A stretch of DNA of 64,000 nt from Sphingobacterium lactis (GCF_011046555.1 NZ_CP049246.1:3782001-3846000), one strand, 5' to 3'. Shown: positions 45,665-55,389, numbered from the stretch's first letter. Translations and numbers: made by a program. The notes: generated by a model not told the origin, from the letters alone.

Positions 45665-46261
45665 TTAGGCATTCAGTTTTAACAAATTAAAACCTTTATG
45701 TTTATCTAATGTTACCAAGGTAAGGGCGGAATTTTCCTGCACCAGGCGTCTGTAGTTCTTCAATGGCATACCTAATTGTTTGGCCATAAAAAATCGATTG
45801 ATGCCGTTGTGGCCAACAACCAAGATGGTCTGCCCGTCAAACTTCTCCAACAGCTCGGTATAGAAACTGTCCAGGCGCGCAATGATCTCATCGCCCCGTT
45901 CGCCAGTATTACCTGCACGAAACTGTGTAGGATCGGCTAACCAATTCGTCCATGAATCCGGATCTTCAGCAATAAAGTCTTCAGAACGTTTCCCCTCCCA
46001 TTGACCGAAATCAACTTCTATCAAACGGTCATCGGTCTGTACCTTGGTAGGGGTTCCCGATGCAATCTCTGCCGTAGTGCGTGCGCGCAGCAATGGCGAA
46101 CAGAAAATCTGATCGAAATCATAATCCTTTAACAGGTTGTTCATGCGTCTGGCCTGCTCGATCCCCTTATCCGTTAATGGGATGTCCGTTCGTCCGCAAT
46201 ATTTATTTCCCTCGGCATTGTACGCCGTTTCCCCATGCCGCAATAGGCAAATTGTTATCAT
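45665..46261 (-). CDS. Histidine phosphatase superfamily protein (phosphoglycerate mutase-like)
   Basis: A 198-residue cytoplasmic enzyme with the RHG motif (Arg8-His9-Gly10), the second active-site His in VVGHNG (near 150), and Arg in SPLLRARTTAEI. There is no signal peptide. It is translationally coupled (4-base ATGA overlap) to the upstream FGGY kinase gene, so the likely substrate is a phosphorylated sugar, polyol or acid made in this pathway. A phosphatase next to two kinases is unusual and may balance phosphorylated intermediates. Family members include cobalamin-pathway and sugar-phosphate phosphatases. Confidence 0.88.
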   Translation of the reverse strand: MITICLLRHGETAYNAEGNKYCGRTDIPLTDKGIEQARRMNNLLKDYDFDQIFCSPLLRARTTAEIASGTPTKVQTDDRLIEVDFGQWEGKRSEDFIAEDPDSWTNWLADPTQFRAGNTGERGDEIIARLDSFYTELLEKFDGQTILVVGHNGINRFFMAKQLGMPLKNYRRLVQENSALTLVTLDKHKGFNLLKLNA

Positions 46262-47694
46262 GCGATGTAGTTTAGGTTTTTCAATTTCAATTTAAAATTT
46301 TCATACTGGGAGGCGTAAGCTTCTTGTAATTCCCCATCGGGCTGCACTACTTTTTCAATCTGTGTCATGGCTTCTGCAGCCTCGATCAAACTGGAATAAT
46401 AGGTATTGGATGCCGCCATAATAGCAGCACCAAATGCACCACTTGCTTCCTTGCATTTATAGATTGGCACCTGCAGCACCGACGCACGGATCTTCAGCCA
46501 AACATCGGAATTACTGCCGCCCCCTGCGGAATAAACAGCTTCCAGCTCTTCGCCGGAGAGTTCATGAATAATTTCATAGGCGAGCTTTTCGATAAATGCG
46601 ACTCCCTCCATATTCGCTGCATATAATTTTTCACGCGTCAGATCCGAAGGTGCGAAACCTCGAGCCTGAGGCGCCATGATAGGATAGCGTTCTCCTTCTT
46701 GCACTAGTGGCCACGCCAATTCGCCGGTTGGGATCAACCCTTCGGCAGCTTGATTTAAAGCGTCCAGCCCATCAGCGAATCCAATGGAAATCCAATCTGC
46801 ACCTGTATTGCTTGCCCCACCGGGCATCCAATATCCTTCCGGGTGGCGATGGCTATACAACCGTCCCAATGGATCCACTACGTTCTTCCGGGTGACCCCT
46901 TTGATGACCAAGGTTGTGCCGATCGTCGTGTTCCAGGTCCCTGGCTTCACCGCACCGGACGCCATCTGTGTCGCACAGCCATCGGTCATCCCCACTACCA
47001 CGTCCAATTGCGGAATCCCCCAGGTGTCCGCGAGTACAGGATCCAGTTTACCGACCACGGTTCCCGATGGAACTACATCCTGCAGATGCGATCTGTCAAT
47101 GCCGATTTCCGAGCTGATATAGTCTGGCCATGCCAATTGCTCCAAGTCATACCCCGATTTCAGTACATTGGTGTAATCCGTCGTGCGGTAATTTCCAGAT
47201 AGCTTGCCCACCAAGTAATCCGATGCATGGATCCAAAGGGCGATATCCTTTGCTTTCTCTGGATAGGTTTCCTGGAACCAGCTCATCTTACTGATGCCAC
47301 TGGACGCGTTGAATCCAGTATAACCATCTTTCACATGGCGACCAGCAATTTCCTTACAGCGCTTTCCCTGTTCCGCAGAACGGGCGTCGCTGTACATGAT
47401 CGCCGCATGCAACGGCTTATTGTATGCATCTAAAGGAATTACCGTCCCGGATGTTGACGTCACGGAAATCGCCTTTATTTTCTTTTTATCTATATCGGAA
47501 GGAAGTTGCTGAATGAGTTGTTGCATCATTTCGGCACAGGCTTCCCACCAGATTTCCGGCGACTGCTCCTCCCGGAAAGTATCATCAAGTTTAAATTTTC
47601 TGTCGTCCGCAGCAATCAGGGTACCCTGTTGATCCACCAGCACCACCCTTGCCCCTTGCGTACCGACATCCAGTCCGAAAAAGTAGTTTCTCAT
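46258..47694 (-). CDS. FGGY family carbohydrate kinase, xylulokinase-like
   Basis: A 478-residue kinase with the N-terminal ATPase core (FFGLDVGTQGARVVLVD) and the second FGGY half (VYSAGGGSNSDVWLKIRASVLQVPI, EASGAFGAAIMA). The active-site Asp lies in VVGMTDGCATQMASG (near 240). It phosphorylates a sugar, ketose or polyol; sequence resemblance is to xylulokinase and D-ribulokinase-type proteins but does not fix the substrate. The start shares one base with the stop of the preceding kinase gene (TAATG). Confidence 0.88.
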   Translation of the reverse strand: MRNYFFGLDVGTQGARVVLVDQQGTLIAADDRKFKLDDTFREEQSPEIWWEACAEMMQQLIQQLPSDIDKKKIKAISVTSTSGTVIPLDAYNKPLHAAIMYSDARSAEQGKRCKEIAGRHVKDGYTGFNASSGISKMSWFQETYPEKAKDIALWIHASDYLVGKLSGNYRTTDYTNVLKSGYDLEQLAWPDYISSEIGIDRSHLQDVVPSGTVVGKLDPVLADTWGIPQLDVVVGMTDGCATQMASGAVKPGTWNTTIGTTLVIKGVTRKNVVDPLGRLYSHRHPEGYWMPGGASNTGADWISIGFADGLDALNQAAEGLIPTGELAWPLVQEGERYPIMAPQARGFAPSDLTREKLYAANMEGVAFIEKLAYEIIHELSGEELEAVYSAGGGSNSDVWLKIRASVLQVPIYKCKEASGAFGAAIMAASNTYYSSLIEAAEAMTQIEKVVQPDGELQEAYASQYENFKLKLKNLNYIA

Positions 47695-49142
47695 TATTGA
47701 CCGACTTGTTTAAAGGTTTTACGGGCATTCCGCCATTCCTGATACAATTTCTCGAATTCCTCATGATCCTGCGGGAAGATTTCTTCCAACAGTGCTGGAG
47801 TGGCATTCGACACCCCCAACGCATCATTACAGAGAAACACGCCCCCCAAAACCGATGCTTGACGGAAGGTATCACGGATCTTGATGCTCTTACCGAAGAG
47901 ATTGGCTATAAACTGTCGTAATTTCCGGCTTTCCACTCCACCGCCGCATGCCCAGATATAGCTTTCGCTATGTGGAGATACATCGCAGAGAAATTTGTAG
48001 TTCTCGTAAATACTGCACGCAATATCCCACAGGATGGCAAAAACAAAGCTGCCCCGTGTCAATTGATGGGATACCGGCGCATTGAAAATAAAGCCGCCTT
48101 TGGTTAACGGCTCCTCCTCATCGGCAATCAATGAACCCAGCGAAGCAACACATTGCGAATAGGTGGCGTCCTCCAACTCCCTTTCGATGACATCATACCC
48201 TTCGTTGGGGTAAAATATTTCTTTCAGGCGCTGGTAGTTCAATCCTGTTACGCCGGCATTGGCTTCCAAGATGAAATTATCGGCATCGATATGCCTACTT
48301 GTCCAGGTGCGTTGCTCCGCATCTTTTTCATACGAACTGACAATCTTAATAATCGGTGTGGTCGTTCCTGATACAATGACCACGTCATTTGCCGACGGCT
48401 CCATACTGCGGATCGCCAATTGTGTATCGCCACCACCGACCACAACCACCGCCTCAGGATTGATACCTAAGGTATTGGCAACAGCAACTTGTATTGGACC
48501 AAGGATCGTTCCGGCATCCTTTAGGGGCGGCAGGATTTCTTCATCAATGGCAAATTGTGCCAACAGATCCTTGGACCATTGCTTGGTCTCCACATCGTAC
48601 AAAAGAGTTTCGGAGGCTTGAGAATGCTCATAGCCGGCAATTCCGGAGAATTGAAACTGTATCCAATCGGAGATGCTCATAACAGATGCAATGTCCGCAA
48701 ACAGTTCCGGATAAACCTCCCGAACGCCCACCAGTTTGAACGCCGAGAATAGGGACGTTGGGTATCTTCCGGAAAGGTTGTAAACCAAATCCTTATCCTG
48801 CAGATCCACTTCCCATTTACGGCCGCGATGGTCGATATTTGGCATACCCAACAGGGATTTTCCAGCCTGATCCACCACAACAATCCCTTCGCGCTGACTG
48901 GTTGCCGTGATGGCATTGACCTGTACCTCACCAGCTTCTGCTAAAGCAGCAGTAGAGAGCTTCAGGATCTGTTGCCATAAATCCTCTGGATTGAAGAAAA
49001 TGGAATCTTCAAAATTTGGATCGGTTTCATAATGGACGTTTTCCCTTTTGATGCTCAATAATTCTCCATCAACGGTCGATACCGCAACACGGGCATTTCC
49101 CGTACCGATATCAACGATCAAATAGGCTTGTTTCTGTGCCAT
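47694..49142 (-). CDS. FGGY family carbohydrate kinase, LsrK-like
   Basis: A 482-residue kinase. The start LIVDIGTGNARVAV and middle blocks SQREGIVVVD, SISDWIQFQFSG and AGTILGPIQV followed by VVVVGGGDTQLAI resemble the autoinducer-2 kinase branch (LsrK) more than the second kinase here does. No other lsr genes (transport, LsrR, LsrF, LsrG) are present, so an AI-2 role is not supported. It is the third gene of the operon, 1 base after the dehydrogenase gene, and probably acts on a polyol-derived substrate. Two different FGGY kinases in one operon may phosphorylate two intermediates or form a hetero-oligomer. Confidence 0.85.
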   Translation of the reverse strand: MAQKQAYLIVDIGTGNARVAVSTVDGELLSIKRENVHYETDPNFEDSIFFNPEDLWQQILKLSTAALAEAGEVQVNAITATSQREGIVVVDQAGKSLLGMPNIDHRGRKWEVDLQDKDLVYNLSGRYPTSLFSAFKLVGVREVYPELFADIASVMSISDWIQFQFSGIAGYEHSQASETLLYDVETKQWSKDLLAQFAIDEEILPPLKDAGTILGPIQVAVANTLGINPEAVVVVGGGDTQLAIRSMEPSANDVVIVSGTTTPIIKIVSSYEKDAEQRTWTSRHIDADNFILEANAGVTGLNYQRLKEIFYPNEGYDVIERELEDATYSQCVASLGSLIADEEEPLTKGGFIFNAPVSHQLTRGSFVFAILWDIACSIYENYKFLCDVSPHSESYIWACGGGVESRKLRQFIANLFGKSIKIRDTFRQASVLGGVFLCNDALGVSNATPALLEEIFPQDHEEFEKLYQEWRNARKTFKQVGQ

Positions 49143-49143
49143 A

Positions 49144-50154
49144 TTAACTAATAGTCGTGTTTTTCAAAACCGCTTTGTTCACCAGTTGCTTAATGGTATG
49201 ATTGCCATTATGGAAGAACTCACGGAGGTTGTTGTTCATGATAAATGCATGGTGGTCTTCCACCTCATGGGTTGCACCTGCGATATGCGGTGTCGCCAAT
49301 ACCTGCTTGTTCGTGATCATCTTGTAATCGATCTCATCCGGTGGTTCATTGTAGAACACATCCAGAACTGCTCCACGGATCTTTCCGTTTTCGATGATAT
49401 CCAAGAGGTCCTCGCGGTTGACAACCGTCGCGCGCGCTGTATTTACAAAAATAGCATCCTTATGGAGAAGCGACAGGTATTTTTTATCAATCATTCCTTT
49501 CGTTTCCTTGGTTACCGGCAAGTGGATACCCACGACATCACAGCTGGCAAACAATTCCTCCAATTCCACCTTTTTAAAATCCGTGTTCGGATCGGTATAA
49601 TACGGATCAAAGTAATAGATCTCACATGGGAAATTGACCAACATACGGGCAATATGTTGCCCTACGGCACCAAAGCCAACCATACCCACCTTTTTGCCTG
49701 CCAGTTCATTTCCCTTGAACTGCAAATAGGAGGTGTGGGCCCCTTCGCCCCAATTTTTCCCTTCCAACCAGTTGATTCCCGGTATGGTATTGCGCATAAG
49801 GGTAATTACATTGGCGATAAACATTTCCGCCACTGCCTGCGCATTGCGCGCTGGTGTATTGAATACGGGAATACCCAATTCCGTAGCGACCTCCAAGTCG
49901 ATATTGGATGGCGTTCCGCGACAGATGCCCACAAACTTCAGGTGTGGGTTTTTGCGAAGGACTTCCTCCGTAATTTCATCGTGTTCCGAAATCAAGGCAT
50001 CCACTTCAGTCTCCTTCAGCAGGGCATCCAATTCTTCCGGATTATAGGCACGTCCATGTGGTTTCCATGAACGGTAAACAACTTCATCAAAAAGGCCTTT
50101 CAGCTCGTTCAACGCTTTTTCATTCTCATAAGGCGCGGTTAATAATACTTTCAT
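49144..50154 (-). CDS. D-isomer-specific 2-hydroxyacid dehydrogenase
   Basis: A 336-residue NAD(P)-dependent enzyme of the phosphoglycerate-dehydrogenase-like group. The Rossmann motif GFGAVG is at 160-165, and the catalytic triad is Arg241 (NTARATVV), Glu270 (FYNEPPDE) and His290 (ATPHIAGAT). It interconverts a 2-hydroxy acid and a 2-oxo acid. Second in the operon after the permease, it would oxidise a sugar-acid or polyol-derived hydroxy acid; the position of such an enzyme before kinases is not a pathway that I recognise. Confidence 0.9.
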   Translation of the reverse strand: MKVLLTAPYENEKALNELKGLFDEVVYRSWKPHGRAYNPEELDALLKETEVDALISEHDEITEEVLRKNPHLKFVGICRGTPSNIDLEVATELGIPVFNTPARNAQAVAEMFIANVITLMRNTIPGINWLEGKNWGEGAHTSYLQFKGNELAGKKVGMVGFGAVGQHIARMLVNFPCEIYYFDPYYTDPNTDFKKVELEELFASCDVVGIHLPVTKETKGMIDKKYLSLLHKDAIFVNTARATVVNREDLLDIIENGKIRGAVLDVFYNEPPDEIDYKMITNKQVLATPHIAGATHEVEDHHAFIMNNNLREFFHNGNHTIKQLVNKAVLKNTTIS

Positions 50155-50179
50155 ACTGACTTGAATTTTTTCCTTTAAA

Positions 50180-51433
50180 CTATTTTACAATTGATAGATC
50201 GGGTTCCTGTTCCGTTTCCCGTGCAGGAATCCCAATGAATTTGGTGAGCACGGCACTGCACAGGTACAGTCCTGCCAGCACCCACACAACACCCTCGCTG
50301 CCGATGGCCCCGATGAGCAAACCGACCAAGGCCGGGCCCACGAAAACCGGCAATCCGGCGCCAAGGTTTAAGATGGCCATGGCCGCCCCCTTGTCTTCCT
50401 TGACCAAAGAGGGCACCAAGGCGGAAAGCGGTACATAGCCCGCCAATAGCCCTCCCCAAGCTATACCTGCGGCCATGACTGCCCAATAGGATCCGTCCGA
50501 CCACTGCGGTGCATAATAGAACAGCAGGGTTGCGATCGCGCAGCCTACACCCCCGAACCACATAATGGTTCGTTGCCAGCCCAACCGATCGCCGACAAAA
50601 CCGAATATGAGGTTAAATGCGATGTTACTCGTGAAAATGGTCCCCCAGATCTGCAGCCACGACTTTGTATCGAAGCCATATTCTGCCATATAGATCGGCA
50701 GGAATACCGGAAAGGCAAATTGGGCCGTGGTATTGATCACGCGGATAATCCCCCCAATAAGCACCTTCGGCTCTTTTTGAACGATGGTAAGGCCATTGAG
50801 GAGTTCCTTCGATTTCGAACCTTGGGAGGCCTTGGTCTCAAATTTATCCCGGTTCAGGACCAGGGCGAAGAAAGCACCCACCAGCACCCAGATAATCGAA
50901 GACCACAGGGTATTCTCATAACCGATCCGTTCCAGAGCCCAACTGGAATAATAGGCACCCAAAACATTCAGCCCTCCCGTGAATACGAACCAGAACCAAC
51001 CCACTGCACGACCCAACATGTGTTGAGGCGTCCGGTAGTTGATCCAAACCATAAAGGAATAGGCGAATAATGGATAACCGAACCCACGAATGGCATAGAA
51101 CAGCAGCATTGCTTGATAATCCAGCTTGGCCATTCCCATGGATACAAAACCGATGGTTCCGATCAGGTACAATATCAATCCCATGAACATGGATTTCCGA
51201 GGACCATAGCTTTCTGCAAGGACACCGGAGAACCATGAGGATATGGCAATGGTAATACCGTAAACCGTAAAAAGACTTGCCGATTGTTCGATACTCATGC
51301 CATGTTCCAGCAGGTAGGGACTGAGCCAGCCCTGCTCCACGCCATCCCCCATCATGAAGATCAAGATACCCAGGTATCCCCATTTTAAATTGTTAGGGAT
51401 CCCTAACCTATCGGTCGTTGTTTGCTGTGTCAT
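50180..51433 (-). CDS. MFS transporter, polyol permease family (RbtT/DalT-like)
   Basis: A 417-residue transporter with 12 predicted membrane helices. Long stretches resemble the ribitol and arabitol permeases RbtT/DalT: ILIFMMGDGVEQGWLSPYL, YGITIAISSWFSGVLAE, YAIRGFGYPLFAYSF, IIRVINTTAQFAFPV followed by SWLQIWGTIF and GWQRTIMWFGGVG. It should import a polyol or similar sugar alcohol across the inner membrane by proton symport. It heads the six-gene operon ending in GDPD. The next unit upstream ends at a hairpin terminator in the 162-base gap. Confidence 0.87.
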   Translation of the reverse strand: MTQQTTTDRLGIPNNLKWGYLGILIFMMGDGVEQGWLSPYLLEHGMSIEQSASLFTVYGITIAISSWFSGVLAESYGPRKSMFMGLILYLIGTIGFVSMGMAKLDYQAMLLFYAIRGFGYPLFAYSFMVWINYRTPQHMLGRAVGWFWFVFTGGLNVLGAYYSSWALERIGYENTLWSSIIWVLVGAFFALVLNRDKFETKASQGSKSKELLNGLTIVQKEPKVLIGGIIRVINTTAQFAFPVFLPIYMAEYGFDTKSWLQIWGTIFTSNIAFNLIFGFVGDRLGWQRTIMWFGGVGCAIATLLFYYAPQWSDGSYWAVMAAGIAWGGLLAGYVPLSALVPSLVKEDKGAAMAILNLGAGLPVFVGPALVGLLIGAIGSEGVVWVLAGLYLCSAVLTKFIGIPARETEQEPDLSIVK

Positions 51434-51522
51434 TGCGTTTAATTAAGTTTATAATTGATTGTATTTTGAAATTATTATCAAATAAAAATAACAAAATAAA
51501 ACATTATTAAACTTCATATGGC

Positions 51523-51561
51523 TAAAAAAAAGAACAAGATTAGCGTTGTTCTTTTTTTAGC
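51523..51561 (-). terminator. Terminator after the EEP gene (MFS-FAD-EEP operon)
   Basis: A long A/T-flanked stem GCTAAAAAAAAGAACAA with its complement TTGTTCTTTTTTTAGC around a loop of about 8 bases. T runs are present on both strands. It lies about 35 bases after the minus-strand EEP stop; the end coordinates are accurate to a few bases. Confidence 0.8.
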
Positions 51562-51595
51562 ATTATTTGACCGCACGCTAGGTGCAGTCCAGAAA

Positions 51596-52531
51596 TTAGG
51601 TAGTTCGATAAGCTAAGTTTGTACGTACGAAATAATGATCGCTTGGAAGTTTTCCTCTGTAGCTATCCTTAATTATCTGGGAGGACAGGGCTTCCCAAGG
51701 CCCTTTCATAAAGATAAAATCAATCTTTTTTGATTTCTTCTTGCGTTCCGGGTCTTCACCTTTAAAGCCATGTGTCGTTCCTTCAGGTTTTTGCCCGGGG
51801 TATACCGCCGCATAACTGTCGACCCATCCAGCTTGAATAATATCCTGGTAAACCTTGGAATCGATTCCAACATTGAAGTCTCCGGTCAGCAGCTGTGGAA
51901 AATCCACTTGGTATTGCGCGGCCTCCTCGAGCACCACCCGGATCTGCCCTTCTTTTGCTTCATTGCTGACATGGTCCAGATGTAGGTTCGTCAAGCGCAA
52001 TTCCCGTTTCGCTACTTTATCGTATAAACGTACATAGGAGGCATTCCTGGCACGCGCAGATCCCCAAGAAAGGCTACCTGCCTTTAACGGCGTTTCTGAT
52101 AGCCAATATGCGCCGGCTGTCCGTAACTCAAAACGCTTTTTCGAAAAAAAGATCGGATTCTTGGCAATACCGTGATACCCTTCCTTGAATGCGTCCATCT
52201 CGGGACCGTCAAATCCAAAGGCCATGTAATCGGACAATTGCTCCTTCAGGTCCATGAACTGGCCCCGCAGCACCTCCTGAAATCCAATGATGTCCGCCTG
52301 TTGTTTCTTGATGACTGATAGGCAGGCCTCACGACGGTCCGCCCAGCCCAATCCCTTTGCAGCATCTTCTGGAAGATCCACCCGGATATTGCAGGTCAGA
52401 ACTACCAATTGGCTTCTGTCCTTAACGGCATGGCCTGCATGGGCCTCCCATGTTCCCAATAAGGGCAATGCGGCCACCAATCCCAGATTTTTCAGGAATG
52501 TCCGACGGGGATTATGCTCGATTTTTTTCAT
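51596..52531 (-). CDS. Secreted endonuclease/exonuclease/phosphatase (EEP) family protein with Tat-like signal
   Basis: About 311 residues; M4 (52531) was preferred over the first ATG at 52540. A twin-arginine-like signal (NPRRTFLKNLGLVAALPLLG) precedes the domain. The EEP fold is shown by LTCNIRVDL, the metal Glu in IIGFQEVL, NLHLDHVS, LTGDFNVG and the terminal SDHYFV. This superfamily includes DNase I, inositol-polyphosphate phosphatases and sphingomyelinases. Its place in a nutrient-uptake locus with a GDPD and a metallophosphoesterase suggests a phosphodiesterase or phosphatase on an external substrate. The product lies 6 bases after the FAD oxidoreductase gene. Confidence 0.85.
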   Translation of the reverse strand: MKKIEHNPRRTFLKNLGLVAALPLLGTWEAHAGHAVKDRSQLVVLTCNIRVDLPEDAAKGLGWADRREACLSVIKKQQADIIGFQEVLRGQFMDLKEQLSDYMAFGFDGPEMDAFKEGYHGIAKNPIFFSKKRFELRTAGAYWLSETPLKAGSLSWGSARARNASYVRLYDKVAKRELRLTNLHLDHVSNEAKEGQIRVVLEEAAQYQVDFPQLLTGDFNVGIDSKVYQDIIQAGWVDSYAAVYPGQKPEGTTHGFKGEDPERKKKSKKIDFIFMKGPWEALSSQIIKDSYRGKLPSDHYFVRTNLAYRTT

Positions 52532-52546
52532 GTCCCTCAACTGTAA

Positions 52547-53941
52547 TTAAACGGTCGCTTCCAAGCCTTCTCCCAAATAGGCTCCTGCTTGAAGCAAATC
52601 TGCACGCAATTCTTCCACATTAACCTCACTCGGTGTTACACCCTTGCGAACGGCCAGCTTAGCCGCACGACCTGCCGCTTCACCCATCGCCATACATGGC
52701 GCCATAACACGGATCGCGGACATGGCCTCATGTGTTGTGGAGATGGAACGCCCAGCAACAAGGAGGTTCTTCACGGTTTTAGGCACCAAGGAACGGTATG
52801 GAATATCGTAACTATCACCACACCAGGTTAAGGTACAGCCTCCACCTTTAGGGTGGTGAATATCAAGTGGATAACTTGCTACAGCCACGGCATCGTCAAA
52901 TCGACGGCAGCCCAGAATATCATCCGCAGTCATCACATAATTGCCTACGATTCGGCGAGTCTCCCGGATACCTAAGAAAGGTGCCATTTTCGTGAAATGG
53001 GAATGCTCAAAACCAGGGACATATTCCTGTAGATAGCGTTGGATTTCCTCTACCTGCCTGCGGCCTTCAATCTCACCAAAGGTTAAGCTTTCCGGATTGG
53101 TTCCATCCACGCCATTGATCCGGGACATGTTCACCCATACTTCACCCTCACGCAGACCGGTGATCAGGATCGTCCGCTCTACCGGTAGGTCATAGCCTGC
53201 TGCACGTGCTTTTTCCATGACGCTGCGCAAGCCTACCACGATAAATTGATGATTCTGCCCAAAATATTCCGCAGGTATAAAATCCGTCAGGTAGGTACGC
53301 GGCTCCTCCGCGATGGACATCCGCAATTTATCGGTATCCACGCCCGCCATACAGAACATCAAGGTCGGTGGCTGTGCACCTCCATCTTCATTGCCCTGTT
53401 CGCATTCCACACCAGCGCGGTAAGCAACATCGGCATCACCGGTACAGTCGATCACTGTTTTGGCCAAGATGACCTCACGCCCGGATTTGCTCTCGATAAT
53501 CACTCCCTTCAGTTCATCTCCTTCCATCACCACACCTGCAGAGAACACATATAACAGTACCTTAACCCCTGCTTCTTCCAGAACCTTCAAGCCGACATTC
53601 TTAACGGCTTCCGGCTCCACAAGCGTTAAGCTCATGTGCAACGGACAGGGACGGTGCTCGGAAGCAGCATCCACTGCCTTCAAACGGTCGATAAACTGCT
53701 GCGGCAAGCCCTTGATGATCTGGTTACCTTTCTGGCCCAGGAAACCCAGTACCGGTAAACCAATGGTCATATTCCCGCCCACAAAACTGCGGTTATCGAT
53801 CAATGCGACCTGTAATCCGTCCGATGCTGCAGCTTGTGCCGCAATAATCCCCGCCGGACCACCTCCAACAACAAGAACATCCACTTCCATACGTACCGGA
53901 GTCTCTCTTGCAGGCTCCTTAACGGTTTTAACTTGTGCCAT
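52547..53941 (-). CDS. FAD-dependent oxidoreductase (FAD_oxidored family)
   Basis: A 464-residue flavoprotein with dinucleotide-binding GGGPAG at residues 26-31 followed by AAQAAASDGLQVALIDN, a middle TVIDCTGDADVAYRAG and a C-terminal NLLVAGRSISTTHEAMSAIRV, all typical of the PF12831 group that is frequent in Bacteroidota glycan loci. No signal peptide is seen; the first 16 residues are a charged extension. The substrate is unknown; oxidation of a sugar hydroxyl to the keto form is one possibility. It is the middle gene of an MFS-FAD-EEP operon. Confidence 0.87.
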   Translation of the reverse strand: MAQVKTVKEPARETPVRMEVDVLVVGGGPAGIIAAQAAASDGLQVALIDNRSFVGGNMTIGLPVLGFLGQKGNQIIKGLPQQFIDRLKAVDAASEHRPCPLHMSLTLVEPEAVKNVGLKVLEEAGVKVLLYVFSAGVVMEGDELKGVIIESKSGREVILAKTVIDCTGDADVAYRAGVECEQGNEDGGAQPPTLMFCMAGVDTDKLRMSIAEEPRTYLTDFIPAEYFGQNHQFIVVGLRSVMEKARAAGYDLPVERTILITGLREGEVWVNMSRINGVDGTNPESLTFGEIEGRRQVEEIQRYLQEYVPGFEHSHFTKMAPFLGIRETRRIVGNYVMTADDILGCRRFDDAVAVASYPLDIHHPKGGGCTLTWCGDSYDIPYRSLVPKTVKNLLVAGRSISTTHEAMSAIRVMAPCMAMGEAAGRAAKLAVRKGVTPSEVNVEELRADLLQAGAYLGEGLEATV

Positions 53942-53972
53942 ATCTAATACTGCTTTAAACTATTTTTATCTA

Positions 53973-55238
53973 TTAATTTTCTTCTATTGAAACTGCCTTG
54001 GGCTTTTCCTTTCGCACCATGGTCCACAAGATGAGCACCGCAATGGGATGCATAAAGGCCATGGCAATAAAAATGGTGCCTGCGCCAAGGGATCCCATCA
54101 TCTGTCCCACAAAATAATTGAACAGGACGGCGCCCAACGCTCCGAAACCTCCTGCGATTCCCAGTACTGAAGCAACGTTCTGTACGGGAAAAGCCTCCGC
54201 GATAACCACCGAAATGGTAAACAGCCAGCTCAGGCAAGCCACGGCTACCAGGGCGAAAATGGCGATCGTCAGGTACGGATTGGTAACATAGGTCGTCAGG
54301 CAGCACAATGGCGCCAATACCGCAATGGCCGAAAGCATAATCTTGCGGGAAAGCAAGGGCTCTTTACCATTGCGCACCATTTTATCTGACCAGGCAGAAG
54401 TAGCGATGGCACCCAAATCAGCCACTAGAAACGGAATCCATCCGAACATACCGATCTGTGCCAATGTCAATCCGCTTTCTTCCTGCAGGTATCCCGGCAA
54501 CCAGAACAGACAGAAATACCACACCGGGTCACTGACGAAACGGATCAGTAGGATTCCCCATAGGGATTTTGTACTCCACAGCTGGGACCAGGTAAAGGCC
54601 GGTTCATTCTCTTTGATTTCTCCCGCAGCAATGGCTTCCTCCCGTATTTCACGAGGAGGTTCCACATAAACCAAAAACCACATGAGGGCGATGATCAAAC
54701 CCACTACCCCAGCAACGATGAAAACGGTATGAAAATTATACTGCATGGCTAACCAAGCGACCAAAGGCGGTGCAATAATGGCCCCAATGGAACTTCCCGC
54801 TACGCAGAGGCTATTCGCTGTTGCGCGCAGTTTGCCCGAGAACCAAACGGTGATCACTTTCAGCTGAGCCGGGAAATTGGTAGGTTCCGCAGCACCCAAC
54901 ATCCCCCTGAAAAAAAGAAAGGAGCCGAATGTGCGGGAAAGACCGCCTCCCAAACAGGCAACAGACCAACCCAAAATCCCTACTAGCATTACCTTGCGCT
55001 CACCGTAGCGATCCACCAACCAACCCGAAACAGGATACATTAAGGCATAGAATACCGTGAACACATTGATTACGAGCGCATATCCATCATCTCCCAGATC
55101 AAACTCATCCTTTAACATCGGCTTCAGGATGGACACAATCTGCCTATCGTAGTAATTGAATACGATCGCTAGAAAGATGACCACAATGATTAACCATCGT
55201 CTTTTTTGTGCAGGAATGGGCAATGTGAATGTTGACAT
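53973..55238 (-). CDS. MFS transporter, anion:cation symporter (glucarate/hexuronate-type) family
   Basis: A 421-residue protein with 12 predicted helices. It begins with FNYYDRQIVSILKPMLKDEF, the typical ACS-family start (YxDR), and contains VDRYGERKVMLVG (MFS motif A) and FFRGMLGAAEPTNFPAQLKVI, the usual ACS block after the fourth helix. ACS transporters move organic acids such as hexuronates and glucarate. Thus this second permease probably imports an acidic sugar, complementing the polyol permease downstream. It is divergent from the deoR gene over 151 bases. Confidence 0.9.
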   Translation of the reverse strand: MSTFTLPIPAQKRRWLIIVVIFLAIVFNYYDRQIVSILKPMLKDEFDLGDDGYALVINVFTVFYALMYPVSGWLVDRYGERKVMLVGILGWSVACLGGGLSRTFGSFLFFRGMLGAAEPTNFPAQLKVITVWFSGKLRATANSLCVAGSSIGAIIAPPLVAWLAMQYNFHTVFIVAGVVGLIIALMWFLVYVEPPREIREEAIAAGEIKENEPAFTWSQLWSTKSLWGILLIRFVSDPVWYFCLFWLPGYLQEESGLTLAQIGMFGWIPFLVADLGAIATSAWSDKMVRNGKEPLLSRKIMLSAIAVLAPLCCLTTYVTNPYLTIAIFALVAVACLSWLFTISVVIAEAFPVQNVASVLGIAGGFGALGAVLFNYFVGQMMGSLGAGTIFIAMAFMHPIAVLILWTMVRKEKPKAVSIEEN

Positions 55239-55354
55239 AAGGTAGATTGGCTATGATTTCGTAATTGCTACGGAGTCAAATGTAAAAATAAAAGAATAGA
55301 AAAAAAACATTTTTAAATAAAAAAAAAGAATATCCCCAAACCGAAAAAGTCAAT

Positions 55355-55362
55355 TATCTTTG
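55355..55362 (+). promoter_or_regulatory. Putative -7 box for the DeoR gene (TATCTTTG)
   Basis: TATCTTTG matches TAnnTTTG 27 bases before the ATG at 55390, in the divergent promoter region shared with the MFS gene. Confidence 0.55.
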
Positions 55363-55389
55363 TTTTGTATTAACTTATTAAATTGAATT

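Noticed and set aside
47694..49142. Autoinducer-2 (Lsr) quorum-sensing uptake system
   Set aside because: The kinase resembles LsrK, but no LsrABCD transporter, LsrR, LsrF or LsrG is present and the operon context is polyol-like transport.
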